Source: an uncultured Sanguibacteroides sp.
GTDB lineage: Bacteria > Bacteroidota > Bacteroidia > Bacteroidales > Marinifilaceae
Direction of reading: 5' to 3'
Assembly: GCF_900543425.1 (NCBI RefSeq)
Contig: NZ_UQRQ01000045.1
Location: 1-7,952 of the forward strand
DNA: 7,952 nt
Below, piece by piece: positions 6,916 to 7,952 of the stretch. The translations under genes and the position numbers were made by a program. The notes beneath the pieces were generated by a model. It saw nothing but the letters and a program-made list of their open reading frames with translations, was not told the origin of the DNA and did no database searches. Numbering within the stretch: position 1 is the first letter of the stretch; each line of letters starts with the position of its first letter.

Positions 6916-7254
6916 GTGGTATATATTTCAATATTTTCAAGAACTCAATCGGAAAATCAGCTTAAACCTCCGTCAAAGCTATCCCCTCTCTTATGCTAGA
7001 TGATTCAATCTAATAACAGCTAAAAATAAATCATAAGTCTTATATCATCATCTAATATACTGTCTTTAACGGAAGCGAAGCAATAAGGTTACAGTTTCAA
7101 GAAAAAAATGAAGAAAAAACGCTCTTTTTTTTCGTACATATCAATAACTATCTGATTATAAACACAAAATACTTTTTGTTAAAATACCATTTTTGTACTT
7201 TACTACTGACTTCACAACTATTCTATAAAAGCACAGGCAAAATGTTCCATCAAC
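6916..7254. other. AT-rich intergenic DNA with no recognisable gene
   Basis: Between the TG-rich tract and the terminator of the ribosomal protein cluster I see no supported coding region, tRNA or structured RNA. Minor items are a short inverted repeat TAGAT-6-ATCTA (6997-7012), a T run of 8 at 7125-7132, and a 15-codon ATG frame at 7108-7155 (MKKKRSFFSYISITI) that is probably chance. Together with 6727-6860 this is the longest gene-free stretch of the window. Confidence 0.6.
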
Positions 7255-7289
7255 AAAAAAAAGAGCATCCGAAAACGAATGCTCTTTTT
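7255..7289 (-). terminator. Intrinsic terminator of the rpmB-rpmG-DUF4295 cluster
   Basis: Arms 7258-7271 and 7276-7289 pair over 14 positions around the tetraloop 7272-7275. The GC-bearing core is GAGCAT/ATGCTC plus CG/CG. The one non-Watson-Crick position (7269 with 7278) is a C-A mismatch on the plus strand but a G-U pair on the minus-strand RNA, which points to minus-strand use. In that direction eight T follow the core (complement of 7255-7262). It lies 20 bases past the stop of the DUF4295 gene. Confidence 0.88.
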
Positions 7290-7308
7290 ATATACTAATC
7301 ACAAAGAT

Positions 7309-7461
7309 TTATTTCTTTAAAAAATCTTTTACTTGTTCATTAGGAACCATTTGTTCTTTGAACGTGTATGCACCGGTTTTGGGAGACTTTACCATTTTGA
7401 TAACTTTTGCAAATCCCCGACCATCTCCTGTCTTTAATGTTGCAACAACCTTCTTTGCCAT
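7309..7461 (-). CDS. DUF4295 family protein, Bacteroidetes-specific small ribosomal protein (bL38)
   Basis: This is a 50-residue, lysine-rich protein starting MAKKVVATLKTGDGRGFAKV and ending in VKDFLKK, with a central KMVKSPKTGAYTFKEQMVP. It matches the DUF4295 family of very short basic proteins that follow rpmG in Bacteroidetes. From memory, the protein of this family was seen in a Flavobacterium johnsoniae ribosome structure and named bL38; I cannot verify that here, but the size, charge and position fit a ribosomal protein. The ATG lies 6 bases after the rpmG stop, so the genes are co-transcribed and probably coupled. It shares the MAKK opening with rpmG. The cluster ends right after it in a strong terminator. 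It has no cysteines and no signal peptide. Confidence 0.88.
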   Translation of the reverse strand: MAKKVVATLKTGDGRGFAKVIKMVKSPKTGAYTFKEQMVPNEQVKDFLKK

Positions 7462-7467
7462 AGTTTA

Positions 7468-7656
7468 TTATTTTATTTCTCTGTGTAAAGTTACTCTTTT
7501 CAAATAAGGATTGTACTTACGTAATTCCAATCTCTCGGTGGTGTTTTTTCTATTCTTGGTAGTGATATAACGAGACATTCCCGGAACTCCGGATTCTTTC
7601 TGCTCGGTACACTCCAGAATCACCTGTATTCTGTTACCTTTGCTTTTCTTTGCCAT
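7468..7656 (-). CDS. rpmG: 50S ribosomal protein L33 (bL33)
   Basis: The 62-residue basic protein carries the bL33 pattern: an opening strand (NRIQVILECTEQ), then RYITTKNRKNTTERLELRKY and the C-terminal NPYLKRVTLHREIK. bL33 is a small component of the large ribosomal subunit near the E site. Only one cysteine (C16) is present; the zinc-binding CxxC pairs of the C+ type are missing, so this is the zinc-independent form. The length is slightly above the usual 50-55 because of an insertion around KESGVPGMSR, as commonly seen in Bacteroidetes. It begins 11 bases after the rpmB stop and ends 6 bases before the DUF4295 gene. Confidence 0.96.
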   Translation of the reverse strand: MAKKSKGNRIQVILECTEQKESGVPGMSRYITTKNRKNTTERLELRKYNPYLKRVTLHREIK

Positions 7657-7667
7657 TTCTTTTAATT

Positions 7668-7910
7668 TTATACGTTTTTAATTAAACCATTGGCAGTAGC
7701 CTCTCTCAAACAATGGCTCAAGCCTTTCTTGTTGATCAGGCGCAATCCGGCAGCAGACACATTTAAACGTATCCATCTATCCTCTTCCGGCCAATAAAAA
7801 TTTCTCTGAAACAAGTTGATCGCGAATGTTCTCTTAACTCTTCTCTTAGAGTGAGATACATGGTTACCAACCATCGCCTTTTTTCCGGTTATTTGACAAA
7901 TTCTTGACAT
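7668..7910 (-). CDS. rpmB: 50S ribosomal protein L28 (bL28)
   Basis: The 80-residue protein opens with MSRICQITGKKAMVGNHVSHSKRR split over its first 25 residues, the classic bL28 start with its GN-VSHS segment. It continues with RTFAINLFQRNFYWPEEDRW and the C-terminal RLNVSAAGLRLINKKGL region, where the chain typically ends in a short helix. bL28 binds 23S rRNA in the large subunit. It is the first gene of the rpmB-rpmG-DUF4295 cluster. Only 42 bases lie between its ATG and the window edge. There I found TTTG words but no good TAnnTTTG box at the right distance, so the promoter may lie outside the window. The leader is AT-rich without a Shine-Dalgarno sequence. Confidence 0.97.
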   Translation of the reverse strand: MSRICQITGKKAMVGNHVSHSKRRVKRTFAINLFQRNFYWPEEDRWIRLNVSAAGLRLINKKGLSHCLREATANGLIKNV

Positions 7911-7952
7911 CTCTCAATATTTTTATAAACGCTTTCCAAACAGGATGCAAAT

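Noticed and set aside
6725..7003. 92-residue plus-strand open frame starting at an ATG next to the uvrA promoter region
   Set aside because: It is made of intergenic repeat words and the TG-rich tract, giving a VCV-rich low-complexity translation. It has no family resemblance and no following terminator in its direction.
7108..7155. Short frame MKKKRSFFSYISITI with a T8 run, possible remnant or phase-variable secreted protein
   Set aside because: One inserted T would open about 60 codons, but that frame runs into the terminator hairpin, has no recognisable content, and such frames are expected by chance in AT-rich DNA.

Overview
The window looks like a chromosomal segment from a member of the Bacteroidetes, probably order Bacteroidales. 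The pointers are a DUF4295-type small protein directly after rpmB-rpmG, A-rich leaders without clear Shine-Dalgarno sequences, promoter-like TTTG / TAnnTTTG pairs, AT-rich intergenic words of the ATTGTAAATTTTA type, and the style of the UvrA. The genus cannot be fixed from the sequence alone. No insertion sequence, phage gene, CRISPR array, tRNA or rRNA is visible.

Layout from left to right. (1) On the plus strand, positions 1-2018 hold a two-gene unit: a radical SAM protein of the putative DNA modification/repair type, cut by the left window edge and missing only a few residues, and 2 bases later a DUF4130-type partner. (2) A 168-base convergent gap with AT-rich repeat words separates this from two minus-strand GNAT acetyltransferases (3262 down to 2187), whose stop and start overlap as ATGA. 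(3) A 237-base divergent gap carries a likely promoter for the GNAT pair. (4) An 86-residue unrecognised plus-strand gene (3500-3760) converges on uvrA (6619-3782, minus), and an almost perfect hairpin spanning both stop codons lies between them. (5) A roughly 690-base stretch, 6620-7308, has no convincing gene. It holds the probable uvrA promoter, AT-rich repeat words, a striking TG-rich simple-sequence tract and a terminator. (6) On the minus strand at the right end are rpmB (bL28), rpmG (bL33) and a 50-residue DUF4295 protein, closed by that terminator.

Functionally the segment is mostly housekeeping. uvrA encodes the damage-recognition ATPase of nucleotide excision repair, and the rpmB-rpmG-DUF4295 cluster supplies large-subunit ribosomal proteins. 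The least understood part is the radical SAM/DUF4130 pair. These families are known to occur together and are linked to uracil-DNA-glycosylase-like proteins, but I know of no established biochemical activity. It is the best candidate here for an undescribed system, although the pairing itself is already captured by protein family models. uvrA is close by but is on the other strand, with its own promoter and terminator, so I see no reason to treat it as part of the same operon.
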